Positions 16,064-24,931 of a DNA stretch of 64,000 nt are shown piece after piece. How positions within the stretch are numbered: the stretch's first letter is position 1; each line of letters opens with the position of its first letter. The translations under genes were made by a program, and so were the position numbers. The DNA lies in the NCBI GenBank assembly GCA_016873165.1, contig VGXV01000007.1, positions 31,245 to 95,244 on the forward strand, written 5' to 3'. Under the pieces are notes generated by a model. It saw only the letters and a list, made by a program, of their open reading frames with translations. It did not search any database and was not told the DNA's origin. This DNA comes from Planctomycetota bacterium (GTDB lineage Bacteria > Planctomycetota > Brocadiia > Brocadiales > Brocadiaceae).

Positions 16064-16099
16064 ATACACTTTTATTTCAGCAATCGAGAATCGAGGGTA

Positions 16100-16128
16100 A
16101 TGATACTCACTCTTTCATCTGTTGTCAA
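16100..16128 (-). promoter_or_regulatory. Sigma-70-type promoter of the fluoride-riboswitch operon
   Basis: On the minus strand TTGACA (16128-16123), 17 bases, then TATCAT (16105-16100). The predicted start near 16092 leaves about 30 nt before the aptamer. Confidence 0.8.
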
Positions 16129-16289
16129 ACACATTTTTTTCCCTTTTTCATACCGAGTTGCCTTTTACCCCATTATTATAAGTTTCCCTGAATCACGTAT
16201 CTATTTTTTATCAGAATACAACCTCTGACACTCAAAAAAGTAGGAATTGTGTATGCTATTTAATCCGTAAAATATAATCCATTACTTCT

Positions 16290-16646
16290 TCAAGTAATAT
16301 TGCCTAATTCTGGTATTACAGATTGAACTATTTCGCCCGATGAGACGTGCTTATGAGAATTGAAGTTTAACCGTGGTGTATGGTCAGCATTGTCGTATCT
16401 GAATATTAGCTTTCCATCTATTTGTTGAAAATGAAAAGAATAAGTAAGTTTTTCGATCTTATATCTGACGTCGAGATATTCTGTAAAAAATAATTTTGAA
16501 TCGTCAATAAATGTTATGACACCTTTTGTTACCCCAATTTTTTCAGTCCTGCTGTCAATGTGTAAATCTGTATCAATTATTAAATTGGTTTTGGAATATT
16601 CCTCTATACCCTTTACAAGGTTGGCGAAATATTCAGTGAGCAACAT
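16290..16646 (-). CDS. TumE-family (DUF6516) putative toxin
   Basis: 118 residues. The pattern LFFTEYLDVRYKIEKLTYSFH, then LIFRYDNADHTPRLNF, HKHV and a C-terminal PEL is that of the DUF6516/TumE family (motif cores quoted). Members are predicted or shown to be toxins of type II toxin-antitoxin modules. The reading frame overlaps the end of the upstream small helical gene by 14 bases, the usual tight coupling of such pairs. The molecular activity is not known to me. It stands between smc and the fluoride-riboswitch operon on the same strand, with separate promoters likely. Confidence 0.75.
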   Translation of the reverse strand: MLLTEYFANLVKGIEEYSKTNLIIDTDLHIDSRTEKIGVTKGVITFIDDSKLFFTEYLDVRYKIEKLTYSFHFQQIDGKLIFRYDNADHTPRLNFNSHKHVSSGEIVQSVIPELGNIT

Positions 16647-16929
16647 ACTCTATTTCTTTGAGTTTTCTCAGGTCTTCCATTACCTTTTCCCTTATCTTTA
16701 ATTCGCCTGCCCATTCTATATATTCCCGGTCGCCTTTTTTCAGGTCTTCGGCGGAAAATTCCTTCTGAAATACTTCTGATGATACATCATACTCAGTTTC
16801 AAATTTTTCAATTTGCATGTTTGTTTTACTCAAGCCGATCTCGAGTCTTTTGATTTCAGCAGAAATTGCCGCCCGAATAATGTCAACAACTCCATCCTCT
16901 TTGTCAGATTGAATTTGTAATTTTATCAT
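16633..16929 (-). CDS. Small helical protein, putative antitoxin (TumA-like) partner of TumE
   Basis: 98 residues, almost entirely charged helix (RAAISAEIKRLEIGLSKTN, then FETEYDVSS and EYIEWAGELKIREKVMED). Small proteins of this kind regularly precede TumE/DUF6516 genes. An AGGAGG-like site (AAGGAGGTTTTTGC) lies upstream of the ATG. The gene overlaps the toxin start by 14 bases. It has no DNA-binding motif that I can see, so autoregulation is uncertain. Confidence 0.65.
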   Translation of the reverse strand: MIKLQIQSDKEDGVVDIIRAAISAEIKRLEIGLSKTNMQIEKFETEYDVSSEVFQKEFSAEDLKKGDREYIEWAGELKIREKVMEDLRKLKEIEYVAH

Positions 16930-16976
16930 GCAAAAACCTCCTTATCATGCAAATCATATACTACCTACATTGCGTA

Positions 16977-19900
16977 TTACGCAACCTTTTTCTCAATCTC
17001 CTCAAATTTCACCGCAATCTTTTTTGATACCCCTGGTTCCTGCATGGTAATGCCATACAGCACGTCTGCAATGCTCATAGTAACTTTATTGTGTGTAATC
17101 ATGAGAAACTGTGTTTCTTTGGTAAATTCCTTTACGATAAGATTGAATCTATTAATATTATTTTCGTCAAGAGCGGCATCTACCTCATCAAGAATGCAAA
17201 AGGGGCTTGGTTTTGTCTGAAATACAGAAAACAGCAAGGCCACAGTGATCATCACCTTTTCTCCCCCGGAAAGGAGGGTAATAGACCGAAGCTCTTTGTT
17301 CGGCGGCTGAGCCACTATTTCAATTCCCGCTTCCAGTATATCAACATTTTCTTCCAGAAGTATATCTGCCTTTCCTCCGCCAAACAACTTCCTGAACATC
17401 ATTTGGAAATTTTCCCGAACTTCATGGAAGGTTTTTTCAAAGGCTTCGCGGCTTGTATGATTAATTTTTTTTATCAGATTCTGCAAACTCTCATGCGATT
17501 TTTCGAGGTCTTCTTTCTGATTGAGAAGAAAGCTTTCCCTGTTTTCAAGATCTTCCTGCTCAGCAATGGCTTCCAGATTCACATTGCCCAGACGCTCAAC
17601 TTTTTCCTGCAAGTCTTCAATTTCAGCGGAAATCGCATTCCAAAACTCCTCCGGAGAGACAGCAGACTGTTCCTGCTTTTCCTTCAAATTGCCGAGTTCC
17701 TTCTCAATTTCTTCCCGGTTATTATACAATTCGGAAATCTCGATTTTGTATTCTTCCCTTATTCGTTCTTCAAGATTAGATATGCGAATCTGATATTCAT
17801 TTTCTTTAAATCTTAATTCCTGCAGATTTTGTTCTATAGTGCCGTATTCTGTCTGATTTCCTTCCAGGGAAGTCCTTAATTCAGCAGCATGGCAATCATT
17901 TCTTTCTATTTCTGCTTCCAGATTTTCTGCTCTTTCGTCCAGAACTATTTTTTCCGATTGTAGTTCCTCGATATGCTGTCCCAGGTTGTTAATCTCTATT
18001 TTCGCGTCAGATATTTTTTGCTGGCAACTTTTATATTCATCCGCAATGTCCTGAACCTGTGCTTCCATTTCGCGCTGGTCTGATTGAAGTTTATTCAATG
18101 CCGCTGTTATGCTGTCTTTTTTCTCTTCTTTCTGAGCAAGTATCACTTTTAAAGACATGATCTCTTCCTGTATTTCTTTCTTTATCACTTCTTTTTCTTT
18201 AACAAGCATCGAGGTCTCTTCGATTTGTTGCTCTAGTGCTTCATGATGCTGGCTAAGGGCGTCCAATCTCTCCCGCAATGATACTTCACGCCCATGCGCG
18301 CTTTCTATTTCACCGTTTATTTCTTCCAGTTCATCTTCGTTTATCTTTACCTCTGCCAGAAGTTCTTCCTGTTTCTGTTTATTTTGCGAAAGTTCATTAT
18401 CCTTTGAAATTTTCAATAAGTTCAACTGCTCTATTTTTACTGCCAGTCGGGCAGTTTCTTCCTCAAGACCGCTAAGCTCGCTTACGTAATTATGTTTTTC
18501 CTTTTCCAATCTGCCGGATTCTTCCTGTATCCGGAGCAAATCGTTCTCAATTTGGTTCAGTTCACTTCTGCGGGAAATAATGCCCACCTGCCCCTGTTTT
18601 CTGCCACCGCTGATTGTTCCATCCGATCCGAATAACTCTCCGTTAAGAGTTACACAACAGACACAATGCCCCTGATTATTCAAACCCATCGCGGCATCAA
18701 GGTTTTCGACAACAACGATATTGCCTAAAAAACCATCTATTACACTGCGAATATCTTCTCTGCTCGTAACAAGACGGCTTGCGACTCCGATGGTATTTGG
18801 GTTTTGTAGAATTTCCTCATTGAGTGAAGGTTGTCCATGCATGCGGTCCAGTGGGAAAAAAATGGCATTTCCTTTTTGATGTTCTTGCAAATAAGCAAGC
18901 GCTTTTACGGCATTTTGTGTGGTATCAACGACGATACCCTGAACTTTATCCCCCAATGCGGCTTCTATCGCACGAGCGTACGGCAAATCAACTTTCAGCA
19001 TATCAACGATCATACCTTGCATACCTTTCAGGATAGAATCTGTTTTCCGCGATTCCTCAATAATAAACTTTGCCCCGGATTCTATTCCCTCTGCACGCGT
19101 TTCATAATCCATCAATACTTCATAACGTGATTTTTTACTGCTTTGCAATTGCTTCTTCAGGTTAATTTGTTCTTCTAAGGTACGAATTATAGTGACAATT
19201 TCCTGTATGCGGCCTTTTGAGGTGGATAAATTTTTTTCTAAATTATCATATTCTGCCACAAGCGAATTTTTTTCATTTACGGTAGTCTCGTATTTCGATT
19301 TCAATATATTCACAGAAGAATTAATTTCATCCTGCCTCTTTTGAAGCCGTATTCCTCTGTTTTTTAATGCCTCTTTTTCCATTGTTAAACTGCCGATTTC
19401 GTTTTGCACTCCGGACTCTTTCTGGAGAATCGCAATAACCTCTGATTTTTTTTCTTCCATACCCTGATACAACATATCGCATTCGAGATTTATTTGTTTG
19501 CCGGAAATCTCTTTTTTCTGATAATCGTTTTGTATTGTTATGATATCCTGTTCTAATATATCCAGCATTTCTTTCGATTTTACAACGTTATTTTTTGTTT
19601 CAAATATCTTATTTTCCAGTGTCTTTTGTTGATCTACAAGTTTTTCAAGCCGGGATTCCAGTTCTTTAATGCGTTCGGTATCATATTGTATCCTGTCACG
19701 GTCTTTTGATATTTGCGCTTCAAGATTAATTTTTTCCGCCCTCAATTCTGTTGATTGCAATTCCAATTGTTCTAATATATCTTCGACTTCATGTATCTGT
19801 ATTTTAAGATTGTCTATAATCGCGGTTAGCTTTTGTTTTTGTTCTTCTCTCTGGTGTATCTGTTCAGAAATAGATATCTTTTTATCATTAAGTTCACCAT

Positions 19901-20600
19901 AATTTTTGAGAGAAAGCCCTACTTTCAGCTTTTTCAATTGTTCTCTGTATTCCTGATATTTCCTTGCCTTTGATGCCTGGAGTTTTATGGAACGAAGCTG
20001 TTTTTGCAGTTCCTCAATAATATCGCCTACCCGCAATAAATTTTGCTCCACATGTTCCAGTTTGGATAAGGTCGCTTTTTTCTGTAATTTAAATCTGCTG
20101 ATTCCAGCGGCCTCCTCAAACAAAACTCTCCTTTCATTGGCATTTGCTCTGAGCAAAGCATCCACATTTCCCTGTTCAATCACCGAATAGGCATTCGAAC
20201 CAAAACCCGTATCCACAAAAAGTTCCCGGATATCTTTTAGCCTGCTGTTTTGTTTGTTAATGAGATATTCTGATTCCCCGGAAGCATATAGCCGCCGCGT
20301 GATACATACTTCAGAATATTCGAGGGGCAACATTCCCTTATTGTTCAAAATAGTCAACGACACTTCCGCATAGCCAAGAGAGGGTCTTTTTTCTGTGCCG
20401 TTAAATATAACATCCGACATTTCATTGCCCCGCAGAGACTTTACGCTTTGTTCGCCCAATACCCATTTAACCGCATCTACAATGTTGCTCTTACCGCATC
20501 CATTGGGTCCGACAATAACATTTATCCCATCCTCAAAAACAACTTCTGTTTTTTCAGCAAATGATTTAAACCCAAATAATTCCAACTTCTTTAATTTCAT
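16977..20600 (-). CDS. smc: Chromosome segregation protein SMC (condensin ATPase)
   Basis: 1207 residues, usual length for bacterial SMC. The N-terminal head has Walker A GPNGCGKSNIVDAV (about 32-45) and the Q-loop region with the FGSNAYSVIEQGNVD segment. Two long coiled coils (about 170-500 and 680-1030) flank a hinge (about 515-670, with AIEAALGDKVQGIVV and GLNNQGHCVCCVTLNG). The C-terminal head carries the signature LLSGGEKVMITVALLF and Walker B FCILDEVDAALDE. The protein works with ScpA (encoded at 28889-29629) and is loaded by ParB at parS. The start has no strong Shine-Dalgarno. A perfect 13-bp hairpin lies 36 bases upstream. Confidence 0.98.
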   Translation of the reverse strand: MKLKKLELFGFKSFAEKTEVVFEDGINVIVGPNGCGKSNIVDAVKWVLGEQSVKSLRGNEMSDVIFNGTEKRPSLGYAEVSLTILNNKGMLPLEYSEVCITRRLYASGESEYLINKQNSRLKDIRELFVDTGFGSNAYSVIEQGNVDALLRANANERRVLFEEAAGISRFKLQKKATLSKLEHVEQNLLRVGDIIEELQKQLRSIKLQASKARKYQEYREQLKKLKVGLSLKNYGELNDKKISISEQIHQREEQKQKLTAIIDNLKIQIHEVEDILEQLELQSTELRAEKINLEAQISKDRDRIQYDTERIKELESRLEKLVDQQKTLENKIFETKNNVVKSKEMLDILEQDIITIQNDYQKKEISGKQINLECDMLYQGMEEKKSEVIAILQKESGVQNEIGSLTMEKEALKNRGIRLQKRQDEINSSVNILKSKYETTVNEKNSLVAEYDNLEKNLSTSKGRIQEIVTIIRTLEEQINLKKQLQSSKKSRYEVLMDYETRAEGIESGAKFIIEESRKTDSILKGMQGMIVDMLKVDLPYARAIEAALGDKVQGIVVDTTQNAVKALAYLQEHQKGNAIFFPLDRMHGQPSLNEEILQNPNTIGVASRLVTSREDIRSVIDGFLGNIVVVENLDAAMGLNNQGHCVCCVTLNGELFGSDGTISGGRKQGQVGIISRRSELNQIENDLLRIQEESGRLEKEKHNYVSELSGLEEETARLAVKIEQLNLLKISKDNELSQNKQKQEELLAEVKINEDELEEINGEIESAHGREVSLRERLDALSQHHEALEQQIEETSMLVKEKEVIKKEIQEEIMSLKVILAQKEEKKDSITAALNKLQSDQREMEAQVQDIADEYKSCQQKISDAKIEINNLGQHIEELQSEKIVLDERAENLEAEIERNDCHAAELRTSLEGNQTEYGTIEQNLQELRFKENEYQIRISNLEERIREEYKIEISELYNNREEIEKELGNLKEKQEQSAVSPEEFWNAISAEIEDLQEKVERLGNVNLEAIAEQEDLENRESFLLNQKEDLEKSHESLQNLIKKINHTSREAFEKTFHEVRENFQMMFRKLFGGGKADILLEENVDILEAGIEIVAQPPNKELRSITLLSGGEKVMITVALLFSVFQTKPSPFCILDEVDAALDENNINRFNLIVKEFTKETQFLMITHNKVTMSIADVLYGITMQEPGVSKKIAVKFEEIEKKVA

Positions 20601-20636
20601 AACAGTGTGCTATAATTTTAAAAATACAGACAAAGA

Positions 20637-20665
20637 AGGGCGTTTCGATCGAATCGAAACGCCCT
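20637..20665. other. Perfect 13-bp inverted repeat upstream of smc
   Basis: AGGGCGTTTCGAT (20637-20649) and ATCGAAACGCCCT (20653-20665) with a 3-bp centre. No T run follows on the minus strand, so a simple terminator for the histone-like gene is not supported. It could be an operator, an mRNA-stability element or a repeat. Confidence 0.6.
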
Positions 20666-20801
20666 CTCCCCATTACACATTTATTGGTCCCACACCAATA
20701 AAAATACAAATGCAAAACTGTTTTGTCTCTAATAACATGTATGCATAAATACTTTAAAATGCATGTATTAACTAAGATATAATTATTGATAAAACACACT
20801 A

Positions 20802-20939
20802 TTACTTTTTCGCCTTCTTTGCAGCAGGCTTTGCTTTTGTCGTTGCCTTTGCTTTTGTTGTTGTTTTTGCTTTTGCCTTTGTTGTCGTTGTTTTCTTTGC
20901 TCCTGTTTTTGCAGAGGTACCACACTTCTTTACCGCCAT
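20802..20939 (-). CDS. Histone H1-like Lys/Ala/Thr-rich small protein
   Basis: 45 residues, starting MAVKKCGTSAKTGAKK, continuing as KAKAKTTT-type repeats and ending PAAKKAKK. The ATG is preceded by GGGGGTG at good spacing. About one third of the residues are Lys, with almost all the rest Ala or Thr, as in the basic tails of bacterial histone H1-like (Hc1/BpH1) proteins. It probably binds nucleic acid in the cytoplasm and may compact DNA. It lies between nrdG and smc on the same strand; location next to smc fits a chromosome-structure role, but that is inference. The single Cys near the N-terminus is unusual for such a protein. Overlapping longer frames here are shadows. Confidence 0.75.
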   Translation of the reverse strand: MAVKKCGTSAKTGAKKTTTTKAKAKTTTKAKATTKAKPAAKKAKK

Positions 20940-20987
20940 TAAATATCACCCCCTCTCATAATTATTGGGACCAATGGTATAATGAAT

Positions 20988-21800
20988 TTACCAATTTCTC
21001 GATAACACTTTGCCTTCCTCTCCCCGTACACAGCAATAAGTGACATACTTGCCTGCCATTATCGCAAATTCTCTGAGGACTTCAGGAGGATAAGGATTTT
21101 CTTTTAACATATCCGTATTTAAGCAATGATTCGGTCTGAAAGACTGTAATATATATCGTTCCGCGCCCCTTATGGATATTGCAATATCTTCAATGTCATA
21201 TTGATCCAGTTGCGAAGGACAAACGGTGGTACGGAATTCATACTCAATATTACTCTCCATGATGATATGTATACTCTTTACAATATCCTCCATATTACAT
21301 GGAACCCCTGCGATTTCTTCATACTTTTTTTTATGGAGCGGCGCCTTAATATCCATCGCAATGCAATCTAAAAGACCTTTTTCGATCAGATCTTTCAGTA
21401 CATAAGGTTTCGTTCCGTTTGTATCCACACGCACTAAAACACCGATATCCTTAAATATCTTCAACAACTCACCTAATTCCTTATATACGGTGGGCTCTCC
21501 GCCTGAAACAACAACTCCGTCTATCCATCCAAAACTTTGCTGAAGTTTTTTCGTTACAGATTCAAGAGGTATTGATTCCAGATCATTTGGGGATTGTACT
21601 AAATGAGGGGCATGACAGTAGTGGCAGAGGAAATTGCACGTTGGCAAAAAGATGATGGAAACGATCTTTCCTTCCCATTCTACGAGACTGTTTTCAATAA
21701 AGCCTTTTATCGGTATGTTCATGTAAAAGTCCGCATAAAAATTTTGAAAACTTGCCAATACATCTGCCCGATGTATTAAAGCGGGCGTATATCTTAACAT
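20988..21800 (-). CDS. nrdG: Anaerobic ribonucleotide reductase activating protein (radical SAM)
   Basis: 270 residues. The radical-SAM cluster motif is CNFLCHYC (C55, C59, C62), followed by the SAM-binding VVSGGEP motif and VRVDTNGT. The fold around GFIENSLVEWEGKIVSIIF is typical of the NrdG/PflA activase group. The enzyme installs the glycyl radical on NrdD under anaerobic conditions. The ATG at 21800 overlaps the nrdD stop (ATGTTAA), indicating coupling. A later Met (codon 27, 21722) aligns better with typical NrdG N-termini, so the start is uncertain. The gene is third in nrdR-nrdD-nrdG. Confidence 0.93.
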   Translation of the reverse strand: MLRYTPALIHRADVLASFQNFYADFYMNIPIKGFIENSLVEWEGKIVSIIFLPTCNFLCHYCHAPHLVQSPNDLESIPLESVTKKLQQSFGWIDGVVVSGGEPTVYKELGELLKIFKDIGVLVRVDTNGTKPYVLKDLIEKGLLDCIAMDIKAPLHKKKYEEIAGVPCNMEDIVKSIHIIMESNIEYEFRTTVCPSQLDQYDIEDIAISIRGAERYILQSFRPNHCLNTDMLKENPYPPEVLREFAIMAGKYVTYCCVRGEEGKVLSRNW

Positions 21801-24232
21801 TTTGCTGCACAGGACTCTGCGGACGCACTCTTAGCCGGAAAGATATCCTCTACACGATAATTCCCCTTATGCCTGTCCGCCAGTTCACTGATTTTCGATT
21901 TGTTCCAATTATTTATGCGACTGAAATAACCCACGATTCTTGTTATGCCATAAACGTTTCTTGATCCGCAAAAGCCACAAATATCTGTAAGTTTCTTTGT
22001 GACTTTCTTACAATCGTTGCAAACGGTAAATTCAGGTGATATCGTAACCTGAGCAGCCTGAGTATTTCTGAAGGTTTTTGTCACGAGATTCATAATGCTG
22101 GATGCAGGAGGTCTTTCTTCTCCTACAAATGCATGTATTATTGCCCCCGATTCAATCATCGTATGAAATTTGCTCTGGAGGTATATTCTGGTAATCATGT
22201 CTACCGGAGCATCCGGGCGAAGATGTATGCTGTTGGTATAATACAGACCGTCTTTTTCTTCGCTTCCCTTCACCACGTCTGCCGCTTCGGGGAAATTCCG
22301 CGCATCCACCTTTGCCAACCTTCTGCTTGCGCTCTCGGCGGGAGATTCTTCCAGAGAAAACTTTAACTTATGCTTTTTCCCTGCTTCTTTCACACGCGTA
22401 TACATGTGGGAAACGACCCTCAGTCCCTGACGGATCATGTCATCGCCTTCATGCAATTCTTTCCCCGTCATAAACTGCAAACATTCATTTAATCCTATAA
22501 TGCCGACAATATACGTCGACGCTTCCAGATCGACGTATGGACGGCCGTCTCTCGCCTTCTTTCCTATTTCCCAAAGAGGCATTTCCGGACTCGACATTAG
22601 TTTGCTGATAAATTTCTTTTTCTGAAGATGTGCTTTTACCGCAATCTCAATTGCTTTATCGATCTCTTTGTACAACGCATCCCAATTCCCTTTCCCTGCT
22701 TTGTAGGAAGCCTGAGGAAGATTGATTGTTATATTCTGAAAGCCGCAAAAACGCATGCTTTCCGGGTGTTTGATCATATAATTATCATCTATTGTTGTGC
22801 GCAAACGGCAACATGCGGAGAGAGTGATCTCATCCCTGTCAAATACAAAGTACGGGACGCCGTTCTCGCTGGCAATCTGACAAGCATATTCCAGCAGTTC
22901 GTATTGCTTCGGATCTTTAAACGATTCTTCATTTATATGAAAATCACATTTGGGAAACGCAAAAACATGGCCATAGCAATCACCTTCTCTCCATACATCC
23001 AGCATTGCAAGCGTAAATCTTCTTGCAGTTTCCGCATATTCTCCGTATGTTTTTCCTGTCGGTTTTCCACCCGGGCCTATGGCAGGGATATTCCTTAAAT
23101 ACCCGGGAATGCCTGTGTGTATATTAAAATCAAGAAATAACGTCTGGCCCCCACGGGAAAAGGCGCTCTGCGAACAGCTAAAAATAAGATGCTGCGCTTC
23201 CTGCTTCATCTCCTGATGGCTCATCCCTTCAAGGTAAGGGGCATACATAATATTGATATACCCGACCCCTAATGCTCCGGCATAATACGCCTGCATGGAA
23301 GCAAGGAATGTATTTAAATGGCCCGTTAACGTACGCGCATGTTTTGCCGGCGCGGAATCGGTATCTAAATTTTCAAGAGACAGTCCGTATTTTTTCAAAT
23401 ACTCTAACGAATGAGAAGAACAATACACCCGTGTGGGGTACCCAAGATCATGGAGATGCACCATCCCGTTGAGATGGGCTTCCGCAACATCCTTAGAGAA
23501 CACTTCCTGAAGCGCGTATTGCTTTAACGTATTTTCCGCGATTGCAAGATTTATTGCTTCCGGATTATTTGTGGCAATATTACTGTTTTCTTTATTCTTT
23601 GACATTATCAATTCATCAAGGTCATATTTGGGCATGCCTAACACAGTCTGCTTCCCTAGTTTCTTGCCATATCCCCGTTCAAACAACTCATTATCCACCA
23701 GCTCCCGAATCAAAGAAGTTGAAATACGGTTCAGTCCGGAGGAAAAAACCCTTTGTTCCACTACGCTGGCAATTTCGTCAGCGACATCTCCTGCCAGGTC
23801 CGCTTCTTTTTCTAATGCAACGGCAACCTTCCGTTTATCCCATGGAAAAGTTTCGTCTTTTGTTTCCGTATCTACCATGAGGGAAACATCCGTTGTGTCT
23901 GCTCTTTTCTGGGTTTGTTTTCTTACCCGCAGGGAATCGCGAATTCTTGCCCTTTTATCTCTATATATGATGTATGCCTTTGCTGTTTTTGCGTGGCCCG
24001 TTTCGATAAGCACCTTTTCCACCACATCCTGAATATCTTCTATCCCGGGAGGATTTCCATTATATTTTTTTGCCAGGAACATGGAAACCACGATTGCCAG
24101 TTCTTCTGCTAAAGGACGATCTGTGCCTCCTACGGCCTGTGCCGCTTTGAAAATAGCATCTGCTATCTTCTTTTCATTAAAAGGAACTATTCTTCCATCT
24201 CGTTTTACGACATACTCTATTGCATTACCCAT
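21794..24232 (-). CDS. nrdD: Anaerobic (class III) ribonucleoside-triphosphate reductase
   Basis: 812 residues. An N-terminal ATP-cone (about 5-95) and a second cone-like segment (about 120-200, KRKVAVALEKEADL) precede the catalytic ten-stranded barrel. Near the C-terminus are a zinc site with two CxxC knuckles (CNDC and CGFC) and the glycyl-radical motif RIVGYFSRINNWN (radical Gly about 768). It reduces NTPs to dNTPs without oxygen, using formate or thioredoxin-type reductants. The C-terminal extension after the radical loop (about 40 residues, ending CAAKC) is longer than in the Escherichia coli enzyme and holds two Cys that could act in re-reduction. It sits between nrdR and nrdG. Confidence 0.97.
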   Translation of the reverse strand: MGNAIEYVVKRDGRIVPFNEKKIADAIFKAAQAVGGTDRPLAEELAIVVSMFLAKKYNGNPPGIEDIQDVVEKVLIETGHAKTAKAYIIYRDKRARIRDSLRVRKQTQKRADTTDVSLMVDTETKDETFPWDKRKVAVALEKEADLAGDVADEIASVVEQRVFSSGLNRISTSLIRELVDNELFERGYGKKLGKQTVLGMPKYDLDELIMSKNKENSNIATNNPEAINLAIAENTLKQYALQEVFSKDVAEAHLNGMVHLHDLGYPTRVYCSSHSLEYLKKYGLSLENLDTDSAPAKHARTLTGHLNTFLASMQAYYAGALGVGYINIMYAPYLEGMSHQEMKQEAQHLIFSCSQSAFSRGGQTLFLDFNIHTGIPGYLRNIPAIGPGGKPTGKTYGEYAETARRFTLAMLDVWREGDCYGHVFAFPKCDFHINEESFKDPKQYELLEYACQIASENGVPYFVFDRDEITLSACCRLRTTIDDNYMIKHPESMRFCGFQNITINLPQASYKAGKGNWDALYKEIDKAIEIAVKAHLQKKKFISKLMSSPEMPLWEIGKKARDGRPYVDLEASTYIVGIIGLNECLQFMTGKELHEGDDMIRQGLRVVSHMYTRVKEAGKKHKLKFSLEESPAESASRRLAKVDARNFPEAADVVKGSEEKDGLYYTNSIHLRPDAPVDMITRIYLQSKFHTMIESGAIIHAFVGEERPPASSIMNLVTKTFRNTQAAQVTISPEFTVCNDCKKVTKKLTDICGFCGSRNVYGITRIVGYFSRINNWNKSKISELADRHKGNYRVEDIFPAKSASAESCAAKC

Positions 24233-24291
24233 ATATTCCCGTACCTCCTGCCTTGGTTATTAGGAAATTCTCACGAACTGATAGCTGTTTC

Positions 24292-24765
24292 TCAGCTCTC
24301 TGTCTTTTTTTTAGCCCCCTTCATGAGCGGTTTTAGTTCATCAATAAATTCTGAAATATCTTTGAACTCTCTGTATACGGAAGCAAAACGAACATATGCG
24401 ACCATATCGAGAATTCTTAATTTTTGCATTACCAAAGTGCCAATAAAATTTGAATTTACTTCCCGATCAAATTTGCTGTATACTTCACGCTCAATTTCAT
24501 CAACTATATTTTCCAGTGTATCCGTAGAAACAGGTCTTTTCTCGCACGCTTTCAACAAACCGTTAAACACCTTCTTCCGGTCATACATCTCGCGCCTTCC
24601 GTCTTTTTTGACAACACGCAACGGATTTTCTTCAACACGTTCATACGTCGTATACCGACGGCCGCAATCCAAACATTCCCGCCGGCGCTTTATGCTCAAC
24701 CCGTCCGCGGTCGTGCGGGAATTAATCACTTTGTCGTTGTCTGCTTTACAAAACAAGCATTGCAT
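24292..24765 (-). CDS. nrdR: Transcriptional repressor NrdR
   Basis: 157 residues, usual size. An N-terminal zinc ribbon (MQCLFC, then CLDCGRRYTTYERVE) is followed by an ATP-cone (about 49-140) that senses dATP/ATP. NrdR represses ribonucleotide reductase operons when dATP is high. It is first in the nrdR-nrdD-nrdG operon (59-base gap to nrdD), so it probably regulates itself and its target together. A consensus-like promoter with possible NrdR boxes lies upstream. Confidence 0.97.
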   Translation of the reverse strand: MQCLFCKADNDKVINSRTTADGLSIKRRRECLDCGRRYTTYERVEENPLRVVKKDGRREMYDRKKVFNGLLKACEKRPVSTDTLENIVDEIEREVYSKFDREVNSNFIGTLVMQKLRILDMVAYVRFASVYREFKDISEFIDELKPLMKGAKKKTES

Positions 24766-24790
24766 GTGTCTTTATCCTGAAACCACCACA

Positions 24791-24842
24791 CGTCTATATA
24801 TGTTAGTTTGAAGTATATAACATACAAGATATATGATGTCAA
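24791..24842 (-). promoter_or_regulatory. nrdR promoter with two candidate NrdR boxes
   Basis: On the minus strand TTGACA (24842-24837), 17 bases, TATATA (24819-24814). Two 16-mers centred on ATATAT, ACATCATATATCTTGT (24839-24824) and CTAACATATATAGACG (24806-24791), are 33 bp apart centre to centre, close to the three-helical-turn spacing of NrdR box pairs. The first overlaps the -35. The promoter is well supported; the boxes are imperfect. Confidence 0.6.
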
Positions 24843-24931
24843 GGAGATTTATCGAAAACCATGACTTGTTGATTTCCGAATAAAAATAATCTCACATTAT
24901 TATAGTAAACAGCCCGATATTATTCCGCTTT

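Noticed and set aside
20566..20949. 127-codon minus-strand frame over the histone-like gene
   Set aside because: It reads the Lys-rich gene in another frame and crosses the hairpin into smc. The 45-codon frame has the ribosome binding site and the compositional logic.
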